64,000 nucleotides of DNA from Okapia johnstoni (taxonomy: Eukaryota > Chordata > Mammalia > Artiodactyla > Giraffidae). Position 1 is the stretch's first letter. Every line of letters begins with the position of its first letter. The translations under genes and the position numbers were made by a program. Of the stretch, positions 50,175 to 60,856 are shown in pieces. The notes below the pieces were generated by a model, which had not been told where the DNA came from, made no database searches, and saw only the letters and a program-made list of their open reading frames with translations. The stretch is taken from positions 71,320,001 to 71,384,000 of the forward strand of contig CM044319.1 of NCBI GenBank assembly GCA_024291935.2. Reading direction: 5' to 3'.

Positions 50175-50837
50175 TATCTGTTAAGGAGTTAATATTCAAA
50201 ACATAAAAAGAACCTATACTACTCAATAATAAAACCAAGAATATTCAATTAAAAAATGAGCAGAGGAACTAAAAAGACATTTTTTTTTCCAAAGAAGACA
50301 CCCAAATAGCCAACAGGTACATGAGAAGAGGCTCAACATCTCTAATCATTAGATAAATGCAAAATAAAATGACAAGGAGACATTAATACCACCTTATACA
50401 TTTTAGAATGGCTACTATCAAAAAGATAAGAAATGAAAAGTATTGGCAAGGATGTGAAGAAAAGGTAACCCCTGTGCACTATTGGTGGGAATGTAAATTG
50501 GAGCAGCCACTATAAAAATAACATGGGAACTTTTCAAAAAATTAAGAATATTATAAATCAGAATTACCATATGATTTAGCAAACCCAGTTCTGGGTATAT
50601 GTCTAAGGGAAATGAAAATGGAATATTAAAAATATATCTTCATTCATATTTCATTACAGCATTATTAACAATAGCAAGATATAGAAACAATGTCTATTGA
50701 CAGATGAATAAAGATGATATATATATATACACACACACAATAGAATATTACTCAGAGATAATAAAGAAGGAAATTCTGACATTTACAAGAGCATGGGTGA
50801 CCTTGAGGGCATTATGCTAAATGAGTCTAAACAGATG

Positions 50838-50950
50838 CATGCCAAGTCACTTTAGTCATGGTCGACTGTTTCCAATCCTACCAGGCTCCTCTGTCCATGG
50901 CATTCTCCAGGCAAGACTACTGGAGTGAGTTTCCATGCCCTCATCCAGAC
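50838..50950 (-). repeat. Bov-A unit, truncated, in L1
   Basis: GCCAAGTCACTTTAGTCATG to CTGGAGTGAGTTTCCATGCC CTC is a single reversed A unit without a tRNA head. The flanks CTAAACAG and CCAGACAG are a degenerate duplication. Confidence 0.85.
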
Positions 50951-51374
50951 AGGAAAAGATAAAAACTTTATGAGATCACTTATATGTGGAATCTAAGAAA
51001 AGCCAAATTAATAGAAACATTGAGTAGAATGGCAGTTACCAGGTTCTGGGAGTAGGGGAGTCAGGGAGATATTTTAAGGCTGCAATCTTGCAGCCAGTAG
51101 ACACATAAGTTCTGGAGATCTAATGTACAGAGCAAGTTAGTGATTACAGTCAACAACACTGTACTATAAATTTAAAAGTTGCTAAAAGACTAGATCTTAA
51201 TTGTTCTCATCACAAAAAGAGAAGTGAGAATTACGTGACATGATAAATATGTTAGAAACACTACGTTCATAATCATATTAAAAATAAAAGTTTATAAAAT
51301 CAACAAATCAAACATTTTAAAATTAAGCAGTGCTATATGTCAATTATGTTATATGCCAAAGATGTTATATGTCA

Positions 51375-51602
51375 CCATCTTCCCAGGTGGCGCTAGTGGT
51401 AAAGAACCCGCCTGCCAGTGCAGAAGACATAAGAGACCTGGGTTTGATCCCTGGGTCGGGAAGATCCCCTGGAGAAGGGAATGGCCACACACTCCAGTAT
51501 TCTTGCCTGGAGAATCCCATGGACAGAGGAGTCTGGTGGGCTACAGTACATGGGGTCACCAAGAGTTGGACGTGATTGAAGCAACTTAGCATGCATGCAT
51601 GC
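51375..51602 (+). repeat. Bov-tA SINE in L1 3' end
   Basis: TCTTCCCAGGTGGCGCTAGT head and a GAAGCAACTTAGCATGCATG end, flanked by ATATGTCA at 51367..51374 and 51603..51610. Confidence 0.94.
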
Positions 51603-51639
51603 ATATGTCAATTATATCTCAATAAAAATAAGGTGGTAG

Positions 51640-51833
51640 TGCTTCCCTTGTGATTCAGCTGGTAAAGAATCCGTTTACAATGCAGGAGACCTGGGTTCCA
51701 TCACTGGGTTGGGAAGATCCCCTGGAGAAGGGAAAGGCTACCCACTCCAATATTCTGGCCTAGAGAATTCCATGGATTATACAGTTCTTGGAGTCACAAA
51801 GAATTGGACACAACTGAGCAACTTTCAATTTCA
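51640..51833 (+). repeat. Bov-tA SINE
   Basis: GCTTCCCTTGTGATTCAGCT head, CACTGGGTTGGGAAGATCCC, A unit and a GAGCAACTTTCAATTTCAC end. It lies just after the L1 tail. No clear duplication. Confidence 0.92.
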
Positions 51834-51940
51834 CATGCATTTACCTAGTTAAATAATATATATTTGTGGGTCATATATTAACTTTTGAATGAAAAAAAAA
51901 AGCCTGAATTCAAATTTTCCATAAGAACAATCATGGGATC

Positions 51941-52300
51941 TTTTATTTTTAATTTTTATTTGAGTATAGTTGCTTTACAATGTTGTGTTATTTTCTGCTG
52001 TATAGAAAAGTGAATCAGTCATATCAGCATGATATCTACTATACCATATATGTATGATATATCAGTAAACATATATCCCCTCTTTTTTGGATTTCCTCCC
52101 ATCTAGGTCAGTACAGAGTACTGAGTAGAGTTCCCTCTTCTATACAGTAGGTTTTCATTAGTTATCTATTTTATACCTTTTATATGTAGTAGTGTATATA
52201 TGTCTATCCCAATCTCCCAATTCATCCCATCCTCTTTTCCTCCCTTGGTGTCTATGCATCTGTTCTTTATATTTGGGTCTCTATTTCCACTTTGCATATA
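51941..52300 (-). repeat. artiodactyl L1 3' UTR, first half of an inverted insertion
   Basis: Starts at the T-rich tail (TTTTATTTTTAATTTTTATT) and follows the reversed L1 3' UTR (GTTGCTTTACAATGTTGTGT, CCATCTAGGTCAGTACAGAG, CAATCTCCCAATTCATCCC) up to TTTGGGTCTCTATTTCC. Confidence 0.88.
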
Positions 52301-52575
52301 TACATGCACTCAACTGTTTATTGCAGCATTATTTATAATTGCCAGGACATGAAAGTAACCTAAATATTCATTGTCAGAGGAATGGATAAAGAAGACATGA
52401 TACACACACACACACACACATACATATATATAATGGAATATTACTCAACCATATAAAGGAACAAAATCATCCTATCTATAGAGACGTGAATGGATCTACA
52501 GACTGTCATACAGAGTGAAGTTAAGTTAGAAAGAGAAAAACAAGTATTGTATATTAACACATATGCGGAATCCAG
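52301..52575 (+). repeat. artiodactyl L1 ORF2 end, inverted 5' half
   Basis: TTTATTGCAGCATTATTTAT, AATGGATAAAGAAGACATGA, a (CA)n tract at 52403..52420, AATGGAATATTACTCAACC and GAGAAAAACAAGTATTGTAT are L1 in the plus sense. Its 3' limit nearly adjoins, in L1 coordinates, the 5' limit of the neighbouring reversed half. Confidence 0.85.
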
Positions 52576-53467
52576 CCATGAATATTTAGAAATGTATCAA
52601 ATATTTTTTGAGGCTCAGACACTTGGTTTGTAGGGGAAGGACTGTAACTCTTCCCTCACAAATAGGTGGAAAATAGAATACAAAAATGCATATTAAAAAG
52701 TGCCTAGTATAATGTCTGACAAACAGCAGATATTCTGTGCATCTTAGAATCTGTTTCCTTTACCCTGGCAATTTCAGTCTAAGTTAGAATGACTTTGAGT
52801 CACATGCAATAAAGAAGTCTCAATGGCTTCTAAAAAAGAAATGGATTATTTCATATACTGAGTACTCCAGAAATGAACCAGCTACATGATTGGCTTTTTT
52901 AGTGGCTTGACGATGTCTTAGTTCTCAGGTTTTCTTCCTTTTTCTCCTCTAACACCCTCACTGGCCAGTTGAAAAAAGCAGATCCCTTAACATTTGGTCT
53001 CATCTGACAGTAGAAAACAAATCCTCCTTGAAGTCCCTCAGCAGAATTCATTTCACAACTTTAGACAGTTACAAAGCAATCTCCATGTGTATCTTCATGC
53101 TGCGCTCAAAATCTAACAAAGAGAATGGACTGAGCTATCAGCCTCAGATAGGATCATCCTCCCTGAGGGGTGGATAGGAAAAAAAAAATCTCTGTATAGT
53201 TAAGTAGAGAGAAAAGGTAATGGGGTTTTGTGGGGCAACCCATTGGCTATACTTACATTGGGTTCTTGAAATACATTATTTTTTTTCCATTTAGTTGTTT
53301 TATGCTTAGAACAAATATTCAGGTAGAAGAAGAATTCTTGGCTAACAGTGCTCAGATTTCCACCATGAGACATTCTAGTATCAAACTAAATAAATGGATT
53401 AGACTAGACTTAGTAGCTTTTACCATGTATTAAAGAACCCCATTTTGAAATAAAAATTTTTAGCAGA
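52576..53467. other. unassigned intronic DNA
   Basis: No recognised repeat except a possible weak L2/MIR trace near 52700..52740. Confidence 0.55.
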
Positions 53468-53479
53468 ATCTCAGTGTAT

Positions 53480-53704
53480 GCATGTATGCATGCTAAGTCG
53501 TTTCAGATGTGTCAGAATCTTTGTGACTCTATGGACTGTGGCTTGCCAGGCTCCTGTGTCCATGGGTTCTGCAGGCAAGAGTGCTGGGGTGGGTTTCTGT
53601 GTCCCCCTCCAGGGGATCTTCCTGACCCAGGGATCAAATCTGCATTTCCTGGGGCTCCTGAATTGCAGGCAGATTCTTTGTTGCTGAACTACCAGGGAAG
53701 CCCC
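53480..53704 (-). repeat. Bov-tA SINE with target-site duplication
   Basis: Reversed A unit with a GCATGTATGCATGC tail, head ending CTACCAGGGAAGCCCC. Perfect 12-bp duplication ATCTCAGTGTAT at 53468..53479 and 53705..53716. Confidence 0.95.
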
Positions 53705-53716
53705 ATCTCAGTGTAT

Positions 53717-54477
53717 ATAAGAGATCAAGATAGATCTTCCTTTGAAATGAAGCATGGCATATCCTTGTGCCACAGCTCACTATATGCCACCTCAAGCCAC
53801 CTATTGAGAACATTTATTATGAACACCAGTATAGTAGATCTTTAGAGTTCTTCTAGCCTTTCAACTTTTGTCTGTGAAACTGTCCATATGTCATTCTGCA
53901 GCAGTTTGCTAGCACATAAGTTTATTCCATGACGCCTTTGCTGGGCTGAATATATTTACAATAAGAGAAAGGGATGGTACAAAGACATCAGATGAATGAT
54001 CATATAACAAAATTGAAATAGGCTATTTTTAAGGAAAATGTAAAATCAAACCCAAAACATACCAAAACAAAATCATTGTAAGTTCATCCTGAAGCAATAC
54101 AGGAGGCAGTGCAGGAGAATTCTGCTCCTGTAGAAAGGCAGTTGGCAAGTTACTGAACCACAATTCAGACTCTAGTGACAGTTCTCAAAGTAGTGAAGCT
54201 GATTAAAGCTACAGCTTCTACTTACTCACAGGTAAGGGTTAGGTCCTGAATGGATAAATCTGGACAAGAGTTCTTTAAAGCAATTTCTGTGTGAATATTG
54301 GATTCTTCAATAAGTGGGTAACTTTTTAAAAGAAAAAAAAATTATTGTGATTTTAAGAAAAAAATAGACAACCTTTACTTTAACCAAATTAGGAGAACAG
54401 GAGAATGAACTACCTTGTTCAAAATAAATAAGGAGAAAAACCTAGCTGAACAACAAACATTTTCTCAAAAGATCAAA
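53717..54477. other. unassigned intronic DNA
   Basis: No recognised element. Confidence 0.6.
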
Positions 54478-54565
54478 ACATTCTCTAATTTGATGTCATA
54501 AATACAAAAGCGGTCATGCAAACATTGTCTAATTTGATGTCATAAATACAAAAGTGGTCATGCAA
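54478..54565. repeat. 44-bp tandem duplication
   Basis: Copies at 54478..54521 and 54522..54565 differ at only two positions, so the duplication is recent relative to the surrounding intron. Confidence 0.95.
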
Positions 54566-54860
54566 GGCCTGGGAAATAGTTAATCTCAGTTTACTGAATC
54601 TGAATTTCCCAAACAGTGGATCTTACAGTCATTTGCTCAGAAGCAGGGTGAAACTTAAAGATGGAGTAATAGGTAGTTGCCTGCTTGACATGACATCTGG
54701 AGAAATCATGAAGGATGCTGGCCTGTGAGGGAGAATCTGAAGTTCCTCAGGGGGGAACTGAATCTCTGACTGTAATATCATATAGGAGTTTTTTCTTCCT
54801 TATTAATATGCTTTAAATATTTTTCCTAAGTTGATATAGGCCAAAGCTTAGCATTCAGCT
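54566..54860. other. unassigned intronic DNA
   Basis: No recognised element. Confidence 0.6.
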
Positions 54861-54870
54861 ATAATATATA

Positions 54871-55426
54871 GCTGTGCTATATATTATCAGGGAAGCTGGG
54901 CTTCCCTGATGACCCAGTGGCAAAAAATCCACCTGCAATGCAGGAGACTCATGTTTGACACAAAGGTCCATATAGTCAAATCTATGGTTTCTCCGGTAGT
55001 CGTGTACAGATTTGAGAGTTGGACCATAAAAAATGCTGAGCATTGAAGAATTGATACTTCCAAACTGTGGTGCTGGAGAAGATTCTTGAGACTCCCTTGG
55101 ACACCAAGGAAATCAAAACAGTCGATCCTAAACGAAATCAACCTTGAATATTCATTGGAAGGCCTGTTGCTGAAGCTGAAGCTCCAATACTTTGGCCACC
55201 TGATGCGAAGAACTGACTCAATGGAAATGACCCTGATGCTGGGAAAGACTGAAGGCAGGAGGAGAAGGGGATGGCAGAGGATGAGATTATTAGATAGCAT
55301 CACTGACTCAATGGAAGTGAATTTAAGCAAACTCTTGGAGATAGTGAAGGACAGGGAAGACTGATGTTCTATAGTCCATGAGGTCGCAAAGTGTTGGACA
55401 AGATTGAATGACTGATTACCAACAAA
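54871..55426 (+). mobile_element. Bov-tA head fused to BovB 3' end (chimeric insertion)
   Basis: A tRNA-type SINE head (GGGCTTCCCTGATGACCCAG to GCAGGAGACTCATGTTTGA, 54898..54957) runs straight into BovB 3' ORF2/UTR (AAGGTCCATATAGTCAAATC from 54961 to about 55420). The SINE's own A-unit body is missing. The BovB part keeps an open stretch (55086..55364) of the ORF2 C-terminus. The flanks carry ATAATATATA at 54861..54870 and 55427..55436, consistent with a single insertion. The first 27 bases after the left copy form hairpins with the flank and with the head. Confidence 0.85.
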
Positions 55427-55436
55427 ATAATATATA

Positions 55437-56590
55437 AACCTGCCAACTCTAAATCTTTACTGAGAGATTCCTATAATCTCTTCATGTGGAATATGTTTCT
55501 TTAATCTTTTTAGGGAAAAATCTTTAAGTCCCTTTAGCCTTCAAAGTTAAGACTAATGGAATACTGTATCATGGTGGTGGGAATGGGGGTAATCTCACTG
55601 GATTTAATCAATGCCCAAGATGATCCTACTTTATTAACTATCTTGACTCATCCTCCAACAACTCAGCTCTTCAAGAAGTTATGAGACTTAAATAGAATAT
55701 TTTTTTTTGCAATCAATGGAATAAATCATCCTAATGAACTTCTAGAAACACTGGACTCCAATGTGATTCCATATGCCAATTTTCTGCCCCCAGCATAAAT
55801 CACTCACTGAAAACCTCTGGTATTTGTTTCAGTGTTTAGGAAAAGGACTAAAAATTATGCATGCAATATTTAAATAGTAGTTTAGAATTTCAGACAATTA
55901 GGAGAAAGAGAGCATTTTAAACCTTCAAATAAACTTCTATCTTGGGAGATCCTAAAATTCCATCTTAAGGTCAAAGCAAACACACGTTCAGTGAATGGAG
56001 TCATCCCTAATTTGAGGCAGATCCCAAAACATTTAAATCATCATTCCTACACACCTGTTCTGTTCAAATTCCCACCTCTTAGGTAAGACTTTCAACTTGT
56101 GTGTTCTGATAAATTGTCTATGGATACCTTGGCTAAGATGCATTTTAAGAAATATTCAGCACTATCAAGTGGATCGTGATATGTCAAAAGAAAACAAAAG
56201 CAAATATTAATACTAACTGAGAGAACAATACAGGTATAATAGCCATTGGAAGCTTGAGCTGCAAGGAAGGTGGGAGTGTGTGTCTGTATGAACAGCACTA
56301 AGTACCTTGGAGTCGGCAGGTTTGTGAAGGAGGCACTTGAGCTGGAATTGAGAAGAACACAGAAGACCAATGAGAGAGAACTGACAATATTGTGCATGTC
56401 TAGCCCTGCTTTAAAGTATGAAGAAATGTTAAGCACAAATAGAATAAGGTCAACAAAATTATGGATGATTTTTACACCTATTTCTTTATTCAAAATGAAG
56501 GCTGTATAATATATACTCCACTTTCTTCATGAAGTTTTATGAAGTAATTGGAAGGGTTAAGTGAGTTCATGATGTGAAAAAAAAAAAAAA
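55437..56590. other. unassigned intronic DNA
   Basis: AT-rich. The 133-codon minus frame at 56092..56493 has no recognisable domain and no visible splice context, so it is not called. Confidence 0.55.
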
Positions 56591-56627
56591 GAAAAACCTG
56601 AATGAACTTCTTGGGCAACCCAATATT
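56591..56627. repeat. mariner-type terminal inverted repeat remnant
   Basis: GAAAAACCTGAATGAACTTC TTGGGCAACCCAATATT matches, with a few changes, the terminal repeat of the ruminant mariner family. Only one end was recognised, after an A14 run at 56577..56590. Confidence 0.65.
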
Positions 56628-57859
56628 TTGTAAATGATGGCTGTGCTGGGAGAATCTCACACTTGGAGAGTCACTGGAGGAGTTCATGGAATTCAGTACA
56701 TAGTTGCACACATGGCTAAAATTGATTATAGCAACCATAGTAAGGAAATATTACCAGATCATAGGGTAAAAAAGACACAAACGGATCATAGAAGAATCCA
56801 TGTGAGACTTCCTTATGCTTTCTCCTTTCCATGAGGGGTGACACAGATACCAGCAATAAACATGCAATGACATATGTACAATGTTTCATCAAGGGAAGCC
56901 CATTCGAACCTGCTTCTTAAAGTTTTTATATGAAGCTGGCCATATAGCACGTTATCTTCTGCCTAGTACTTCCTAAAATTTCAAACTCATAGAAGGAAAT
57001 CAGGTATGCAGCATAAGCCACAGTGTTTGCACAAACAATGTAGGTATGGAAAACTATTTTTATCAGTTGGAAAACTGTGGCAGTACTCTAGAAATGCAAG
57101 TTTCCAGATTGAAGTTAAGGACTAACCTAGCAAGCATGATTTTCTAACTTTCAGGTCTGTTATGATAACTCTTTTCTTGTATGATAGCAGTTGTAAAATA
57201 GCATGCTTCCTATTATTATATAATAGAAATTAATAAGTACTAAAATAGCAAGTGATAATAAATAGTAATAACAAATTAATAAAGGCTATGCAAAATTATA
57301 TCACTAAATTACAAGAAAGTTTGAGTTTTAGTAAGGAATACTATGTAACAAACAAAGGCACAAAATAAATAAAATAGTCAAATATAAGTAAGAGATAAAA
57401 GAGATAAGACAAAAGAGATACAATATCCCCTACTAAAAAGGAAACTACCTATAGGCAATATAGGAAAATACCACTAAACAACTTTTAAGACTTCTATGGT
57501 TCCAAAAGCAAGCAATTATAAAATATAGCTAGATAATAAATTTTGGTGGTTAAACCTCAAATATTATAATATTATCTATAAAATACATAAAAATTATATG
57601 ATTCCCTATCATATATTACACATGCTAAACTGTTGATAGGTTAGTCTTAAACCTATTACATTTGGCATTGAGTCTGCTCAATTCACAGCTAAGAAAATGG
57701 AGAAAATATGAAGAGTTTTCAAAAAAATGCCCTCAAAATGCTTATAAAATTCAGATATAAGATCTAAAGAGAAAGGTTAAAAGTACTTGAGTTACTTAAC
57801 CAGTAGGCAAGTGAATGATTCAAAACTCTCTTTTAGTGTATAAAGGGCCCTTTTAGAAG
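56628..57859. other. unassigned intronic DNA
   Basis: Very AT-rich between 57180 and 57620. No recognised element. Confidence 0.6.
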
Positions 57860-58015
57860 ATTATATGTACCAAGGAAAGCATCAGAGGGCTTAATCTAAA
57901 ACATGGAGGATTTAGGTTAGATAAAAGGAAGAAATCATGGACAGTCAGAGCTATTGGACACAGATATGTATCATAGATTCTCCCTTGGAGACATGAAGAT
58001 TTGAAGGGCTTACAC
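57860..58015 (+). repeat. CR1/L3 LINE relic
   Basis: GGATTTAGGTTAGATAAAAG GAAGAAATCATGG, then GTCAGAGCTATTGGACACAG and CCCTTGGAGACATGAAGATT, follow the conserved 3' region of CR1/L3 elements (TTTAGGTTGGATATTAGGAA). Diverged, as expected for this old family. Confidence 0.62.
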
Positions 58016-58029
58016 AGTAAAGAGTTTGA

Positions 58030-58164
58030 AATCCTAGAGTGCAGAGTTTAAAATCAATACAAATTGCCTATGTCTGAATCTAGCTCCATTAACTGTGTAA
58101 TCTTGAACACAGTATCTACTTCTCTGTGCCTCAGTTTCCTCATCCATAAAAGTAAGATAGCAAT
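58030..58164 (-). repeat. MIR SINE
   Basis: CTGTGTAATCTTGAACACAG and CTCTGTGCCTCAGTTTCCTC ATCCATAAAAGTAAGATAG form a well-preserved reversed MIR core. Confidence 0.87.
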
Positions 58165-58173
58165 CACATGGTT

Positions 58174-58363
58174 AGGGCCTCCTCAGTGGTTCAGTGGTAA
58201 AGAATCCGCCTTCAGGAGACACGGGCTCAGTTCCTAGGTCTGGAAGATCCCCTGGAGAAGAAAACTGGCAACCCACTCCAGTATCCTTGCCTGGGAAATT
58301 CCATGAACAGAAGAGCCTAGCGGGCTACAGTCCATGGGGTCACAAAGAGTCGGACACAACAAC
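58174..58363 (+). repeat. Bov-tA SINE
   Basis: GGGCCTCCTCAGTGGTTCAG head with a small deletion before GGAGACACGGGCTCAGTTCC, A unit and a CGGACACAACAACC end. Flanked by CACATGGTT (58165..58173) and CACATTGTT (58364..58372). Confidence 0.92.
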
Positions 58364-58372
58364 CACATTGTT

Positions 58373-58826
58373 GTGTATGGAAAGTAAAGGTTAAAACACC
58401 AGCATAGGACGTGCTATCTCTCTAGGCACTAGATGCCCATCAGCTAACATTGACCACTTCTGTGGGTAACAGACTATGAACCCATGTGTTACCTGAGTGA
58501 TGAATGAAGAGGGACAGTGGAGCAACGAGGTTATAGAAATGAATCATAAAGAAACATATGAACTAGTAGAGAAGATAGTCATAGACGTATCTACAAACCA
58601 CATCTGGGAGCTGGTACTGAGGACTGATAGCCTGAAAGGGGAAAGATATAGGTACCGTCATTTGGATGGTGAATTAAACCATGATGTTTCATGTACAGGG
58701 GTAATGAGTTATACGTGAAAATGTATGAATTTAGAGTGTAGGGAGACAAAAGTGGAACCTGTTTTACCCTCATTTAATGGGATTGCTTTCAGTATATTAC
58801 AACTTTCTATGGTTTGAAAAAACTGA
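58373..58826. other. unassigned intronic DNA
   Basis: No recognised repeat. The 73-codon frame at 58497..58718 has no recognisable content. Confidence 0.55.
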
Positions 58827-59030
58827 GTATTAGTCATTCAGTTGTGTCTGACTCTTTGTGACCCCAGGAACTGCAGCCTGCCTTGCTCCACTGTCCTTGC
58901 AATTTTCCAGGCAAGAATACTGGAGTGGGTAGCCGTTCCCTTCTCCAGGAGATTTTCCCAACCCAGGAACTGAACTCGGGTCTCCTGCATTGTAGGAAGA
59001 TTCTTTATCATCTGAGCCACAAGGGAAGCC
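58827..59030 (-). repeat. Bov-tA SINE
   Basis: Reversed A unit and tRNA-type head ending GAGCCACAAGGGAAGCC. No clear duplication. Confidence 0.92.
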
Positions 59031-59094
59031 TATTCCTATCCAAATAAGCCTATTTGAGTGAGTTTATAATAGTTTGGTTATGTGGGTAATTTCT

Positions 59095-59100
<6 letters not shown>

Positions 59101-59129
<29 letters not shown>
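59101..59129. repeat. (GT)14 microsatellite
   Basis: Fourteen uninterrupted GT units, the longest pure dinucleotide tract here besides the (AT)n near 41.7 kb, and likely polymorphic. Confidence 0.97.
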
Positions 59130-59136
<7 letters not shown>

Positions 59137-60392
59137 ATTTGATCCTATCTAAAAGCTATCTAAGATATACTGATGGCTACCCTCTGTATATAGCCTCTGC
59201 TTCAGCCACTTCATTTCAGTGTTTAAGTGCTAACAAGTGTTAAATATAACATATAACACAGATTTGTTCTCAAAATTCAGAAAAACAAACAAAAAATATT
59301 CAGAAAAGCTTTTAACACATAATTACATATTAATAATAATTTATAATTACTAGAAATAAGTACATCTCTAGAAAACAATCTTATAAATGTCTATTATAAG
59401 ACATTAAAAATGAAATATTTAAACTATTTTTTTACCATTGATTTCCCCATTTCAACTCTCAAAAATGAATAAAATCCTATCTAGGCACTTTTGGTTATAT
59501 AGGCATATCTAAAAGTGTCATCATATAATTAACATTTCATCACGTATAGGCAATATCAAATATTATTATTAAGTTTTTCTTAATGATACATTTTTATTGT
59601 TTGAAAATATAACTCAAATAAATAAGTAGTCTCATAAACACATCAATGAGCCTGTGATTTGGAATATCACTGAATTGGAGGTTATAGTCCCTGTTTAAGG
59701 TATAGTTTAAACTGGATTACCTTCAAATAAGTTGGATAGAACTGAAGCTAGTGAACTCTGATTTTTCACTCAAGTAAAAGCTATTTTCTAAGCAGTCTAC
59801 TGTGAAATCTGCCTATAGCAAGGAAAAAGAAAAGTAAAAATGATTTACCAACTGATTAAACCAAGACAATTTTACTGTATGTGCATTCTTAATGCTTAAT
59901 ACAACAATGGACTACCTTTTGGCCTGGGGTAAAAGATGGCTTTTTACATAATGAGTCCCCACAAATAAAAGCAAAATATGGGAAGGAAAATGGAAGGAAA
60001 ACCCAATTGTCACTTTTTACTCTCATGTTATCTTTTCTGTGCCTTGAGCTGTGGTGCACTTAAAAAGCAGCTTTTTGTGAAGAACAGATATACAAAGTAC
60101 AGTAAGAAATAAAAGTTGACCTTTAGCAGATACATAGCACTTATGTGATGAATAAAGATACAAACATTGTAAGCATTAAGGTAAAAGATTTAAAATATAT
60201 TCTGGCTGGGTCCCCAAACAACTCTTGACTAGATTTTTCTAGTTGCTTATATTTTCCATAGTTTAGTGCATCCATATCACAAAATAATAACCATGGGTCA
60301 CCATTCATCATTATCAGGATAACAGTAAAAATAATATCTGCATGTATTTGATTTTTTTTTTCTTGCAACAAAATCACTGGAATAAGATATCT
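59130..60392. other. unassigned intronic DNA
   Basis: AT-rich, no recognised element. Confidence 0.6.
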
Positions 60393-60404
60393 ACAGTCCA
60401 AATC

Positions 60405-60571
60405 AAGTAAGCAAGTGTTAGTCGCTCAGGCGTGTCTGACTTTTTGTGACCCCATGGACCATACACTGGAGTGGGTTGCCATTTCCTTCTCCAGGGAATC
60501 TGCCCAATCTAAGGATTGAACCCGGGTCTCCCACATTGCAGGCAGCCTCTTTACCATCTGAGCCACCAGGA
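60405..60571 (-). repeat. Bov-tA SINE with internal deletion
   Basis: Reversed Bov-tA missing roughly 40 bases of the A unit (CCATGGACCA joins ATACACTGGAGTGG). Perfect 12-bp duplication ACAGTCCAAATC at 60393..60404 and 60572..60583. Confidence 0.94.
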
Positions 60572-60583
60572 ACAGTCCAAATC

Positions 60584-60856
60584 TCTAAATTCAGTGAGAC
60601 ATTTCTGTGCACTGGTACAAAAAGAGGCAATGCTTAAACACGAGTGTATATTAAAAACATATCTTGATTTAAATGCTACTGAACACCAATATTTTACATT
60701 CCTCCTCTATCTCTAGAGAAAAGGTCCCCCCAAAATGGGGGAATGCACTCCTAAATGTGCACAGAAGGATTCACTCAGTTAAAGAAATAAGATGTTACAA
60801 CGTCTCCTTCTATTCACTGCTTAAGTAAAAAGTAAGAAGAAATAAATCTAAGCTTT
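60584..60856. other. unassigned intronic DNA
   Basis: No recognised element. Confidence 0.6.

Larger units (their letters stand above)
49525..51630 (+). repeat. old L1 (L1M-type) ORF2 end and 3' UTR carrying three SINEs
   Basis: Plus-sense L1 from late ORF2 (TTCAACAAATGGTACAAAG, GTTAATATTCAAAACATAAA, ATTGGTGGGAATGTAAATTG, CATTATGCTAAATGAGTC) through the 3' UTR (ATGTGGAATCTAAGAAAAG) to ATATGTCAATTATATCTCAA TAAAAATA at 51604..51630. Many indels and stops. SINEs at 49958..50174, 50838..50950 and 51375..51602 landed in it later. Confidence 0.88.

Noticed and set aside
54887..55330. 147-codon minus-strand open frame
   Set aside because: It is the antisense shadow of the BovB 3' end, which lies in plus orientation there.
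56092..56493. 133-codon minus frame with hydrophobic stretches
   Set aside because: No family resemblance, no start or splice context, AT-rich composition typical of chance frames in this intron.
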